64,000 bases of DNA from Ceriagrion tenellum (taxonomy: Eukaryota; Arthropoda; Insecta; Odonata; Coenagrionidae), in NCBI GenBank assembly GCA_963169105.1, contig OY720633.1:159231780-159295779 (forward strand), written 5' to 3'. Positions 22,390 to 34,914 of the stretch are shown one piece after another. Position 1 is the first letter of the stretch. Each line of letters begins with the position of its first letter. The notes beneath the pieces are model-generated. The model was not told the origin of the DNA. It did no database searches and was given only the letters and a program-made list of their open reading frames with translations. The translations under genes were made by a program, and so were the position numbers.

Positions 22390-23410
22390 ACACATGGTGA
22401 GGACGTGATACGAGAGGCATGGGAAGAGGTATATGTGGGAATGAAAGTGGGAAGTCAGCTGATAAAGTCGGTTAAATTCGCGGACGACGACGCGTTAATA
22501 TAGTCGATCACCGAAGGGGTTGCAAGTTTGGGGAGATGCATTATTAAAGCGGTGTGGGAAACACTAAATGAAGGTAAATCATAAGAAAACGAAGGTTATA
22601 AGATTTCGTAGGATTAAGAAAGCAAGAGTGTTCATAAAAGTAGGAGGGGGAAACTGGAGCAATTTAATGGTTACATTAACCCTCTATAATCCAATTTTTT
22701 TTGTTTATTTTGCAAAAAACAGGAATTTTAATGTAGACATCCATTCACTTTGACATGAAAATTAACTTTTTTAATTTTTAAACATTTATTTGCAGAAATT
22801 GGCACAGTGACTCGGAAGTTACAATGGTATCCAGGGGGAATGAAGTGTAAACAGAGAATAAACAATGTTTATATGATGTGTTACCACCAAGTCACAGTTA
22901 GTTATAGAGGGTTAATGCGCTTGAGGAAAATTGGCATTGTAGCAAAGACATGAGGAGTGGAATACCGTTAGCGAAGTGAGACTTTAGTAATGAAAGGAAT
23001 GTGATAGCGCGGACCATGATTAAAATATTTAGAGGAAGCTGGTGAAGAGATTGATATGCAATGTAGCGTAGAACGAGGAAGAAATGAGGACTCTGAGGAG
23101 GGAGAACGAGAATATTCTGCAGGCGTTCGGAGGTGGGAGTGGAGGAGGGTGGAGAAAGTGCGGTGGAAGGAAAGGAAGACCAACGAGGAAGTGCTCAATA
23201 TGGTGGGTGAGGAGAGGAAACGTCAGGATGATGATTAGTGGGAGGCAGGGTAGGGTGTTGGCAGGGTTAATGAAGGGCGATGGGTTGCTCAAGGCCGTGA
23301 CAGACGGAAGAATGTCGGGCAATCAGAGGAGCGAGGAAGAAAATCTATGAGCGGGACGAAGAATGGTAGGACGTACGCTGAGATAAAGAAAGAAATAGAG
23401 TGGAGGTAGA
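22390..23410 (+). pseudogene. RTE-like LINE fragment, split by a MITE
   Basis: Plus-strand translation gives GSQLIKSVKFADDDALI (about 22450-22500), which carries the F-A-D-D catalytic box of the reverse transcriptase. It is followed in another frame by MKVNHKKTKVIRF. After the MITE at 22680-22911, the C-terminal tail continues: RRVEKVRWKERKTNEEVLNM (about 23145-23205), then KGDGLLKAVTDGRM. Frames shift several times and stops are frequent, so it is non-functional. The order is that of the widespread endonuclease/reverse-transcriptase LINE group; exact clade is uncertain. Confidence 0.75.
22680..22911 (+). mobile_element. piggyBac-type MITE, family A
   Basis: Ends CCCTCTATAA (22680) and TTATAGAGGG (to 22911) are exact inverted repeats, flanked on both sides by TTAA (22676-22679, 22912-22915). 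TTAA duplication plus CCC-start ends are the piggyBac hallmark. It is 232 bases with no coding capacity, and it interrupts the LINE fragment. Confidence 0.9.
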
Positions 23411-26400
23411 TCGGACCCTGGGCGTGTAAATATTACAAGGATTTTTTTCTGACTATCATATAAACTCACCTTTAACCGGTATATTGCTTTAATGAATGAA
23501 TAAATATCATCATGTCATAATAAGGAGGACAACTGAGAGAAAAGAGGAAAGGAGAGAAAATATAAACCAACCGACGACAGCTTCTAATGATGATGATCAC
23601 CTTGGATTTTTTACTTAAAATGCAACAGCAAGATGAGTAAGTTTTGTACGAAGTAAAACGACGGAAATATTCGACGCTCGAAAGCACCTTCACTTTGGAG
23701 TATGACGTTGTGAAAGGGAGGGCGAATAATCAGGATAAATCGAGAGTAGATTAAGGCGACTATATCTGGAGCGCATAACCGTGACAGCCAGGTATATACT
23801 TATCGGTCGCAAGACTTGAAAATATCACTCGATTCGAGAGCGTTCATTCTGGTTCGCTCCGCGTATGGATTTCTCTACCTAAAAATACCTCTCCGACCGA
23901 TACTTGCCGAAGTACGATATGATGTCCTTCATATAAAAAAAATTCCTTAATGTTTCTTCACACAAATGTTTCCAGCCATGATGGTCGAGTAAATTACCAC
24001 GCTATTACTGAGGTGTTCTTTGCACTATGTCTTATCCTTAAATTAAAAGTAGATAACGACAAAGTTTATCATCTCTTTTAATCTTAATTTCTTGTCTTGT
24101 AACAATCAACCGCGTGGTCTTAGTGTCGAGAAAAACTGTTGCGTCACATAATCAAGATAATGTATATTTAATCAGTGATTACAAATAACCACCAAACAAA
24201 CTACTACCCTTCTTTCCAAATTTATCAGCCACACAATATTATTGGCAAAAATATATCGAGTCTAACCAACCTTCCTTAATTGACACCTAAATAAATACAA
24301 TTCAGCGTTGATTTATTAATAATATTTCCGATACTAAACTTATCTCACCGGTAGTAAATATTTCTGTAATATAAGATAATGATTTAATAAAATTGCTACT
24401 ATCTAAAACAGTCAAAACAAAATTTACATTACAAATACTATTCACCAAACTTGCATGCAATACATCCAGATAGACGTCGTCAAACATCATTCAAATAACA
24501 CCTAATATTTTACGAGGTATCGATACTCATCCACACAGTTGTTTGTTTCATATTTTTAGTGTTCTTTGGCATTGAGAGAGCACAAGAGTAGTGTATCATG
24601 TGTGTTCCTTAGACAAATTTACTCTAGTTCCATTTGTGCCACAGATAACTCACGTTATTTTTCATCATGAGGATGAGCTCTTGAGTGTATAAAAATACTA
24701 GGTTTCTCTTGGCTAATTTTACATTCTTTTTCCGAATAACAAACATCACTTTGGACTAGTGGATTTGTACCGTTTCACCCGGTTCTTAAGTTTGTGCGTT
24801 GCCTACTCGTTTTGCAATCTTATCGCCTATTTCAAATATATCTCCGCCCCTTTTAGTGGGCAGGTCATATAATACTATGCCCCATTAACATAGGCTTCAA
24901 ATACCTGCTGCTCGTGGCACGCATAATATTCTTTTATTGATGAAAATTGCCGCGGAACAATTTCTTCCTCTTAGGTCTGTAGTCACAGCGCAAATGTCAG
25001 CTATAAGAATTACTTCTAGAAACATAATATTATCTTGGTTTCCCGGAGTGGTAGCTTTCTTTTCAGTAGCATAAATCGTTTGTTTCCACCTCTACGACTA
25101 GGGTCAAATGTCATTATTTATTAAAGCGATGTTTGCTTTTACAATAAGTTCACTGATGTTCACATGTTGGGCAATGTCTTGCAATGACTGGTATCACATA
25201 TCCAACATATATCTCTGAATTTTGGGATCGTATATTCAGATTCTTGCAACTACAACATGAGTTGTGAAACTATTATTTTATATCAAGTGCTTTCACTGAG
25301 TGGGAAAAATAAAAAAATGATCATTTCATTTATTCGCATTTTAATTCTCCAGCATAAAATATGCCGCGTAATCCAAGTTCCGTCAGCTAACTCTATCACG
25401 TCGCCAGGTGTGACATTTGGTCAATGAACTATTCAATAAAACACTACGACAGTCAACTCGATTTCCACATAACTGGAATGGGTTCACTACGTAGCATTAG
25501 TAAGTAAGCTTCAAGCGATGTTTATTCCATATTATTTACGCGCTCCTCCGGCCGCTTTCAAAGCTTTCGCGACATCTTAAGTGGGGATATACCCGATCAT
25601 TTGTGGAAACCGGTCGGGGTTGCGAGCGATAAATCACAGAGGAATATACAAAGTTTATTTAAATAAGCATGCCGATATTCCACGCTGTTAGCATACGCAA
25701 CATTGTGAAATCACATCCTCTATATTCCCGTTACAAAATATCTGGCAGGAATTTTAAAAGGAATGAGCAGTTAGAAGCGTAGAATACGCACTGTTACCGC
25801 CGCAGGAATGACGTTTTCTCTGTTTGCGTTTGCGAATTGCAGACGCATCCAGCGGATGCGCCTGTTTAATTATGAACACATCGCAAAAAGTCGAAATAAG
25901 TAAGATTCATAAGTCGGCATTTGTTATGAAGCGGCTAACAGGTTGGCTGGTTAGCTTAAAATTTATGTCGCATATAGGATGTTCGCACCATTCCCTGACC
26001 CCAGGGGACAATGAGTTGAGGTTCAATTACGTTGAATTGCTTATTTGGTTTTTCGTGTTTCCAATCATAGATTTTTCATATGGAAGAAATGTTCAAGCAG
26101 AAATTTTAAACAAATTGGTGTAAACGACCCATAAGCACTTCTGTTTTTTTTTTTTAATATTTCAGGGGCAATGTTATCATTTGAAGCCAGCCTTACATCT
26201 TCGTAGGAGAAAATTTATACTTAAAGAATAGTAGCGAGTAATTTTTCCTGCTTCCGAAAGAAGTGTTCATATCTAAGCCAATTCTTGGTGTAACAACTCC
26301 TGTTTTATTACACGCAACCACGACAGGTTTCAACGTATTACCAAATAGATCCTCATGACAGATTACGCCATAGTGATGAAATCAGTCGAGGTCACGTGTA

Positions 26401-28728
26401 ATAAAAGACTGAGGAATTAACTACGTTTACTGATAGCTGTTCCACAATATTAATTCTTTCTTGTATTACTTTTTCTCATGAAACATTTTTTCCATGTTTA
26501 AAACTTAATACATTATAACAATATCATCCATCAGTCACTTCTAGTTGACACTAAATGGAAATAACAACGACTCTGGTAACAACAATGAAGGTATTTGAGA
26601 AGTTATTTTATCTCGTTGGTCATAATGTGTCAGCCACTTACAATTAGTTTTACAGCCGTTTCAGGTGATATGGCTCCCGATTTCGAATTCACTATTATTC
26701 ATGGGACATATTTCGGGGCCTGTTTCATAATCATACTGGCAGTAACGATTTGTGTACGATTCGTGTTATGTGATACTTTACAAATTCGAAAATGTTTCTA
26801 CACTTGATTAAAACGTGTCTCAGTAGAAGGCTCAGGGGTCTTCCGAAGAAAGCACCCGCAACTCGACAAGAATTGATTTGTGGCGCCAATTCGTACGAAG
26901 CACTACACCCATAAGGAGAGAGCCTTTCACCAAGCTCTGAGTATTGAGTTCCTGATACAAATACATAGTGTCAACAGGGCCAGCGCTTTCATGCGTTTAC
27001 GTAATTTCAGTGGCGACTCAAGCGGTAAGCCCTGTTCGGCGATCATACAACCATCATGGCAAACATGGCAAAACAATCACGGCAAATCATCACAACAGCC
27101 TTCAGAGAGGCTCTCAAACTAATGCATAAGGAGATGTTTGGTGCGAAGGCCTTGTTCACTTTGCAATAATCAAGGACACAACCGTAACTGTCCCCGAGGA
27201 GTGAGAACAGGATGAAACCACTGACACGACGTCTTTGCCCACCATATAGTTTTCGTCAATGCGATGTATGCCACATATTTCTCATCTCAGGTGATTGTCC
27301 TTCACCGATGGAGCAAGACGGTGTGTAATAGTCATAGAGGAGTGAATTTTCACTACAAATACTTTCTCAATTCGTAGAACAGTATTACTGTCGAGCCAAT
27401 AATACGCGTACGAGACATAAACTAGAATTCATATATGCGTTGAGATTTCTGGCGCACTTCATTACAAATTTCGGTTAGTCTGTCAGTTTAATGGCCATAA
27501 ATACTTCGCAACTAAATATGCAATTTTCGGGTGGGAAAAGCTCTCTCCCTTTGATAAATACAATAGTAGAGTCCTTCATGACCGTAGATTCGTCGATTTT
27601 TATGCATCCTTTTGCATTTCTGAGGTACGGTCCCGCGCAGTTCGAGGGTGTCACCTACCACCGTTGCACCACTGTAGTAGGGCCTGCACCATTCCCTTCC
27701 CCTCCGAGACCAAATCTCTCTTTCCCCTGCGGGTACCGGCACGTCACTTCTCCTCCTTTAGTTCATAGAAATAAAAATCTACGCGTTGCCTCTAGAACTC
27801 CGATGAGTTGAAGCAATACTCGGTGAAAATCTGCACAATGGCATTTGGCCGCCTGCCAACTTTCTACCCGGCAGCGGTCACGCGTCATCTGAGACATGAC
27901 TTTAAGCTACAACGTCTAGCCATTCAATTAACGCATGACCCGAGTGAGCACGACTCATGCTATCTTTCAGCCCTTTTTCATTCTAACCGACAATGTATGA
28001 ACTGAAGTACCGCATATATATTGTGCATATATTTTGACTTTAGATTTATATTGAACTGCCTCCATCAGCCTAACATTATATGAACAATAATTATTTTTAC
28101 AGTAGTTCTTCGTGATTGCCATTATCTTTTTGCAATTTCAAATTTTCTTTTCTAAACGCCAATCATCCGTGAGGTTTTAAGATTTTTGGAATGCTAAGTT
28201 TAACACATTTTTGAAAAATTCTATGAGCCTTCGCATTTAAAGCATCATAATACTGGATAATGTAAGTCATTCATCGTCATCTACAAAGAGACACCTGTCA
28301 GCTATTTCATATTTAACTTTCCACGTTCATTTTTTCCATGCGTATTTATTTCTATCTATATTCACTCCCGAGTTGAGAAAAGAGTTAGTGGTAAGTTCTA
28401 ACACAATACTGGAAATGATAAAATTCACGACATCTGTAGTCCACTCATTTACCTGTGATACTTAAGCAGTACTAAAAAATTCGCGTATTTACCGCATGTT
28501 TCGTTTCCAGGAGTTCAATGATTGCCATAGGAATTCTGAAGTACCATTTAGCTTTGGACTTCTTTTTATTTGCAAATAATAAAGCACAGGATGGTCTAAT
28601 ATAAGAGGGTTTTAACATGTACTCCAAAGAGTGGAAGCACAAGAGCCTCACCACTCCTGTTCTTGATTATTCCCTAATTTTCCATTTGTATTAATGTGAC
28701 AGGACTTCAAATCCTTTGTTCTTCGATT
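23411..28728. other. No recognisable gene over 5.3 kb
   Basis: AT-rich DNA with scattered frames under 110 codons (for example 25824-26123 +, 26880-27122 +, 27491-27811 +). None has domain-like content, and no exon chain could be built. A short poly-T tract lies near 26145. Confidence 0.45.
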
Positions 28729-28819
28729 TTGTAGTTAGTCAATGGATGGTGGTGATTATTAACAAAAGAGATATACTAAAGCAGTGGTTCCCAAAGTGGG
28801 CGCTACCGCCCCCTGGAGG
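28729..28819 (+). repeat. 91-base direct repeat, copy 1 (MITE end plus flank)
   Basis: Matches 30021-30111 with four substitutions. It covers 53 bases of flank and the first 38 bases of the hAT MITE at 28782, including the MITE target duplication. Confidence 0.9.
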
Positions 28820-29055
28820 GGTCCTCAAGGGGCGCTGGAGGCGGGGCTCTCACCGAACATGCATGTCCGGTGATTAGTAAACTATCTCTCAATTGGATTT
28901 TAAATTAACACTAGTTTAATTGTTTCATCTTTATTTTTAGAAACATATTTTTTTTGTTCATGTAGTCCAGGACTTTAAAACGTATGGTTGGGGGCGCTGG
29001 GTAAAGGTTTGTGGAAGAAAGGGGGCGGTAACTCGAAAACGTTTGGAAAACACTG
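28782..29055 (+). mobile_element. hAT MITE with 8-base target duplication
   Basis: Left end CAGTGGTTCCCAAAGTGGGC and right end complementary to CAGTGTTTTCCAAACG form imperfect inverted repeats. Both sides show the exact 8-base duplication TACTAAAG (28774-28781, 29056-29063). The size is 274 bases and there is no coding capacity. CAGTGGTTCCCAAA ends are typical of widespread non-autonomous hAT families. Confidence 0.92.
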
Positions 29056-29397
29056 TACTAAAGGAACAATTCGGTTGACTTCGGGCTTCCGTTTCAACTA
29101 AGTAATGACCACTTAATCCCAGTAATCGGCACTTTCTGATTCAAGTAACATATTATCACAAGCTATGTGTTCCTTGCTGGAGACTGCTCGCAGTACATTG
29201 ATAATAACAGACCAACGTCAATTCCTTTGCGTCATAATTTGGGATTTTACATGGGAAGCTCTTGCAAAGCTACTTCCGCCTCAAGCCCCATCTCAAGCCT
29301 ACGACATTCCGATCGCACTCCTCTTTTTCTAAACTCCATACCAAAAATTCTTTCACTTCGTCCTCAAGGACGGTGACCTTACTAAAAGTGCCCTCGA

Positions 29398-29968
29398 TGA
29401 CAGGTGGTTCGGGTCACCCCGCGGGCTAAAAACCTCCCTCTCGACCGGAAGCTCTCGCTTATCGCCGGGGGGTAGTGGGAAAAGGGTAAGGGAAAGGGAA
29501 GGAAAGGTTAGCAAACCACAATTCCTGTGAGGCCGACACCATGAGGCGGATTGACGTCAAAAGAACGACAATGGGCCTCCGCCTCCCCGCAGTCCTCGTC
29601 TTAGTTGGGTTCCCCCAACAACGTCATAAGCTGTGTATATAATCTTTGGTCAGAAGAGTCCCTGCCAGTCTCGCTTACGCGAAAACTTACCGCACATCTT
29701 GTGAGAACCGGAGGAGCCCGTTGCCCAAAAAATTGGGATTGGGTATCCCCCGACTCCCTTTAACGGTCGGCGTCGTGCGGTCTGCCGGAGTACTTCTTCG
29801 GCCCGGGATCCTCCGGACCAATGGATGGTCACTACGGACCAATTGTGGTCAAAATTTGGGTCCTTTCGCCTTTCGGTACCCCCCGCCGACCGACCTGTCG
29901 ACTTTGCCTTCTGATCAAGGATTATACGCCCTAAAGGTCTGCTAAACCATTTTAAAAATCACCTGTCA
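29398..29968 (+). mobile_element. Possible solo LTR
   Basis: The segment begins TGACAGGTG and ends CACCTGTCA, a 9-base inverted terminal pair with TG...CA ends, as in LTRs. It is clearly more GC-rich than its flanks and has a TATA-like stretch (GTGTATATAATC, about 29633). I could not find a target duplication (left flank CTCGA, right flank AGTCA), so it could instead be an unidentified DNA element. The 99-codon frame at 29646 is not supported as a gene. Confidence 0.42.
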
Positions 29969-30020
29969 AGTCAGCGAAATCGCCGCAAGCTGGTTGGCAT
30001 TGGCAATGAGTTTGCAAACT

Positions 30021-30111
30021 TTGTAGTTCGTAAATGGATGGTGGTGATTATTAACAAAAGAGATATACCAAAGCAGTGGTTCCCAAAGTGGGTGCTACCG
30101 CCCCCTGGAGG
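30021..30111 (+). repeat. 91-base direct repeat, copy 2 (truncated MITE)
   Basis: Carries the same flank and only the first 38 bases of the hAT MITE, ending at CCCCCTGGAGG. The presence of flank plus MITE end shows that it was copied after the MITE had inserted at the copy 1 locus. Confidence 0.88.
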
Positions 30112-33100
30112 ATTACTTAGGAGACACCGTTTGGAAATTCGGTAGGCCAATTTATATCGGAAATAATACAATCATACACCTGCTCTTATAACCTGGCGCA
30201 AGTATGTTATGGAAGGGCAGAGGGATATATTTAGTAACTTCAAAACAGTGACGAACAAAAAAAGGACTGCCAAAGGACGCCCTTGGCACTACAGCGGTGC
30301 CTCCGATTACGAACGGTTCGACATACGAGCATTTTTCATGTTCCTTCATTAACTTCAAACCGATGATTTTCTTGAGATACAAACTGTTTTATTTTCCTAA
30401 TCTAAGTCATCACAGACCATGTTCCGTCGCGACAGTGTAAGTAAAAAAAATACATTATGCTAACTTTCTCTTTATTTGGTTACAAAATTCCTTCGCCAAT
30501 GATAGGCATTACCCATCATGTATCAAAATTATAGTATAAAATATGCACATTTTTCCATGAACATATTTATAATGATCACTTTACTTTGCAGATTGCAGCA
30601 ATATTTCCAGGGAATTACCAAATTCTAACTTCAATTATGACAGTAATCAGCTAATAACTACAAAATAAGGGGGTAAGAATATTTTATTTTCAGCAGAAAC
30701 CACGGCTGTTTTCGTTTTATAAATCATTTTTTCATGAAAATAAGATTCACATTGGATCTAAATATGATATTTTTCCTGTCTTTTTCCCAATTTCCAATTT
30801 AACGCCTTATAATCCCATGGTCAATTTGCGAGAACAATAGCGTGGGAATGCGGGATTTCGTTGTTCATAAAGAGGACTGTTTCTTTAAGTACCCAGTATA
30901 TGAATTCAACGGCACTTATAACGTTTTCGTTAGACGAACGTTAAGTGAGAAACAATACGGTAAACTTTATTCAAAAGGACGCACTTTCAGCAACACAACT
31001 TATTAAGCGTAACTATTAGTGTAAAAGTCTTGGTGTAACTTAATTATGAAAGGCAGCTCATGTTAATAAATAAAAAATTCATTATAGATCACATCTGATA
31101 TGATGCCATTCACCAAACGTATTTTATAACAGGCTAACTTTTGTCAGGAGATTTTTCTAATCGTTGCGCTTTAATTTAATCCCTGATATATAAGGGTGAA
31201 ATGAGGCGTATAAGTCTTATTGGTTAAGATTGCAAATGGAAGCCTGTCGATTTTCAACTACACTAAGTCTTTAACACTAATAGTTATGCTATGTAATATG
31301 CCAAATGATACGTATTATTTCATGTAGAGTGTATAATTATGACTTAGCTTCATTTTAAGCCACTTAACCTCTTTCAGAACGTCAACAGACCGCTCTTTCT
31401 CAGCACGGACTGCTCAGATGGAGCGCGAGATGAGCAACTAGCGGCAACACCGCTGCCCGCGCTTCGGGATAAAAGTGGGATAGCTTAAAAAAATGGCACT
31501 CAAAAGCACATAACTCCTTCCTTTAGAAAAAGGCTTTCAATAGCCCTAGTATATTGTATAATCACAAGATAATGTCAGATTTTTTTTTAAACGCCTAATT
31601 GATGCCGGTAGGATAGATTTCAAAATGAGTGGATCATGTGATTTTATGGTGGAAAAATACCTAAGTAGAATTATATTAGGCTTCCTTATAGAGCGCGAGA
31701 AAATTATTTTTTTAAGTGGTGGAGCTGATTTCCCAGATGCCCGTCTGTACTAGTCGAACATGGGTCATCATAGGATGAAATTTCATTTGGTTTATAATTA
31801 ATTGATCATTTCTCTTTATTATAAAAACATCTACGGCACAAATTCAACATTTTGAAAAAATTGATTTTTGACTGCTAATGTGGGTTCTCAGACCACTGTG
31901 CGCCTCCCACTCAGGCCAGGCTCATAACCTGAAAGCCGGCACCCGCAGGGAGCCTTTCTAAATGTCGGCTCACCGGCGTTCAGCCGGGGCCCGCCAATCA
32001 ACGAGCCCGCTACCACGGTCGTAAATTCCTCATGACCATTCAGAAAAAAAATTATTAACTCACGCCGCCACTCACCGCGGCCACGAAGCGAAAAAAATAC
32101 CCGCTGCATTTTTTTCAATTTAGCTACGCTGATCTGGAATAGAGTTCGTACGTTTTGTTTAGGTATGCCTCATTCTCGACGATATAAATGCTATCATATA
32201 GTACCTTGGTACGTTTTTCCAATTCGAGAATTGATTACATATTTATTTACAACGGATATCTCTTTCCTTGATTCCTTGATTGATTCACGCAATAAACATG
32301 ATCCTCTCCAGGCGCTGTGCTACTTAAAGGCTAACCGCCTGCCACTACATGTAGGTGGCAGTATTCCGTCAACGAAACCAGAACCTAAGGCGGGGAATTT
32401 TAACGATGATACTTATAAGAATACAGTTTCTTCGACTGCAGGTGAAATAATGGAAAATCTTTTTCATCGCAAGCGTTTTGACAAACATATTGACATCACC
32501 AGGCTATAATTAAATATCCAATAACCAAGGATAAACAACAAGTATGTTTTACAAATACTGCGAGATAGTTTGACAGCAAAATTATGGCATAACTTCGTGA
32601 AGGGTCACTCGAGTGATAGAAATTAAAAATGCCAAAAAAGTGGCGGCTAGAAACATAGGCATGAGAGAATGAAACACATATCGACTCCTAATATTTCAAT
32701 ACTCCAAATTTTGAAATTATCCAAATTTAACCATCAAATAATGAGACTGTCCACTGTTTGATCTAAGAACCGTCAAAGATTTACAGTCTCCACCTTCGAC
32801 CATGTATCGAAGGTCTCCACTGAAAACAAATAAGCGTCATAAATAAACAAAATAATAAGAACGGTTCCTTGAAGATGTCATCGTTTCGTCCCGTTGACGC
32901 TTCCGTCGGCTTCACAAATTCGGGCGTCAGATTAGGCGTATCCAATTTATTTTACAGAGGGGGCTGATAAATTACACTGACCTGCGAATTTAAACTTTCC
33001 GATCATTGCATAATGTTTAACTAGTGATCTTTTACATTTCTGGCACGCTGATTCCGAAACTGAAGCCAGTTTTTCTCTATCATATCAGGTTTTTTTTTGC

Positions 33101-33373
33101 AAAATCTAATTGAAAATATGAGAAATATGAGGCACGCGCAGATGCAAGATCTCTATCATCACATGCAAGGAATGCTTTTTTCTTAGTATGAACACTCAAC
33201 TGAACACTATGTTGCACTGCTATACTTATGAATATAATATAAAGATATAAAATGCATAGTGTAAACAGATTTGAAGAAAAACACAGCCAAATGGACCAAA
33301 ATTTATCATACTTTAAGCCTCATAACATATTGAGAATGGTAAGTCCACGGTTTCCATTTTATAATGTCTTGAG
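30112..33373. other. No recognisable gene; GC-rich island at about 31890-32110
   Basis: AT-rich except for about 31890-32110, a GC-rich block with a 76-codon minus frame of unknown nature; it begins with TTCTCAGACCACTGTG, which resembles a transposon end in reverse. Another short GC-rich stretch lies at 31385-31470. I see no gene or splice chain. The plus frame 32165-32509 (114 codons) has no recognised domain. Confidence 0.4.
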
Positions 33374-34480
33374 TCAGTTTAAGAAACTTCTTTGTCTTGC
33401 TTTTCGCGAGTGAGGTGTGGTTGGATCCTCTCCCTTCAGTAACCAAGAGTAATCTGCTAGCATATTTGCGTTCAATTTCCCTTGATATCTGCGTTCCATT
33501 TTCTTTAGTTCCTGGTGGAATCGTCCTCCTTGCTCTTCGCTCAGCATTCTTAGGTTTTCAGGGAAAAATACCAGATGTGAATGTAACATGTGCACTTTTA
33601 AGCTCATTTTGCAGCCTAAATGTTGAAAGAAACGAGCATTCTATCCACCATTTGCTTGTAGTCTGAATCCTTTTTGTAACCAAGAAAGTTTCGGACCACA
33701 TCCCGGAATGTTTCCCATGCCGATCGTTCTGCAGCACACATAACATCTTCAAAATTGGCATCAGAAAGAAGTTTTCTGATATCTGGACCTGCGAAGATAC
33801 CATCTTTGAGTTTGGCATTACTGATGCCTGGGAATTGATGACACAGGTACTGAAAGCATTCACCTTCATTGTTTAGAGCCTTAAATTGCTTCATAAGACC
33901 TAGTTTGATATGAAGCGGAGGTAACAGTATGTCGGACTGATCAACAAGAGTTTTTTGTTTTATGTTTTTCGAGCCTACAATCCACTGTCTACGTGGCCAT
34001 TCTTTTTGAGTCCAGTGATGTAACCTTGCTCGACTGTCCCACTCACACAGAAATCAGGGGTGCTTTGTGTAACCTATTTGTAAACCTAACAAAATACCTA
34101 TTACTTTAAAATCACCACACACTTGCCACTTGTGTTCCTGGTACTTTAGTTTACACAACAACATCTCAAGATTTCCGTATGTTTCTCGCATAATAACTGA
34201 ATGAGCAAAGGGGAACGGATGCAAGTTTGTTTTCATTGTGAAGAAGAACGCACTTCAAACTACGCTTGGAGGCATCGATAAAAAGTCTCCGATGGAAAGG
34301 GTCATACTGTGATACTCCTAGTTTCAGCATAATCTCCGAAATGTTGTTGCAGTAAACCGAAGTTCCCTCTTCAGAAAAGAAGGGCGTAATTGTTCGCGAT
34401 GTCTGTACCAATAGTACGTCGTCCCTGATGCCAACATGTTCCTTTCACGAAGTCTAGAGCCAAGTATCTCGGCAGATTCA
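33374..34480 (-). pseudogene. Repeated arthropod ORF of unknown function, broken
   Basis: Minus-strand pieces in order: FFSEEGTSVYCNNISEIMLK...RRLFIDASKRSLKCVLLHNENK (34370-34240), HSVIMRETYGNLEMLLCKLK...KVIGILLGLQIGYTKHP, FLCEWDSRARLHHW (about 34045), LPPLHIKLGLMKQFKAL (about 33920), AWETFRDVVRNFLGYKK, MSLKVHMLHSHLVFFPENLR (33607-33548), LSEEQGGRFHQELKKMERRY and MLADYSWLL. This order matches a highly repeated arthropod/hydrozoan ORF that I know only as uncharacterised and probably transposon-borne (recalled, not searched). Frame changes near 34240, 34055 and 33610 show that it is dead. No flanking inverted repeats were found. Confidence 0.7.
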
Positions 34481-34682
34481 TTTGTATGGCCAAGATCAAA
34501 AAGAAGTCATTTAACGCACTTTGCTTGAAAGTTTCGGTTGTTTTTCGATACCTCCAGGCGAGAAATCACCGTCAGAGGTAGGGCCGACCATTTCTGTGTC
34601 AGATTCAGAAGAGGGACAATCCCTAAAATGTTCCGGACGCTGTGGTACTAGTAAGTATATCAGGGCCATGAGGAACGGGCGG

Positions 34683-34914
34683 GGGGTATGCAACTCTGAG
34701 AAATGGTGTACGCCTGTTGAGAAATGATCGCGAAATGGACAGAAATGTACAGAAATGGATAGAAATGGACAGAAATTGACATGAATGGATAATAATGGAC
34801 AGAGATGGATATAAATGGTCGGAAATGGACAAAATCGGATGGAAATAATTATAAATGGATATAAATGGCTGAAATGTAAATGCGGTGTACACTTTTTTTG
34901 AAGTTGCGTACCCC
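34683..34914. repeat. Minisatellite inside inverted flanks
   Basis: About 34733-34882 is a degenerate 10-12-base tandem array built on AAATGGACAG. It is enclosed by imperfect inverted repeats: GGGGTATGCAAC (34683-34694) against GTTGCGTACCCC (34903-34914), and GTGTACGCC (34706-34714) against GGTGTACAC (34884-34892). This suggests a small fold-back or MITE-like element with a minisatellite core. Confidence 0.75.

Noticed and set aside
29646..29945. 99-codon frame in GC-rich DNA
   Set aside because: It lies within the LTR-like segment and has an overlapping antisense frame of the same kind; no motif.
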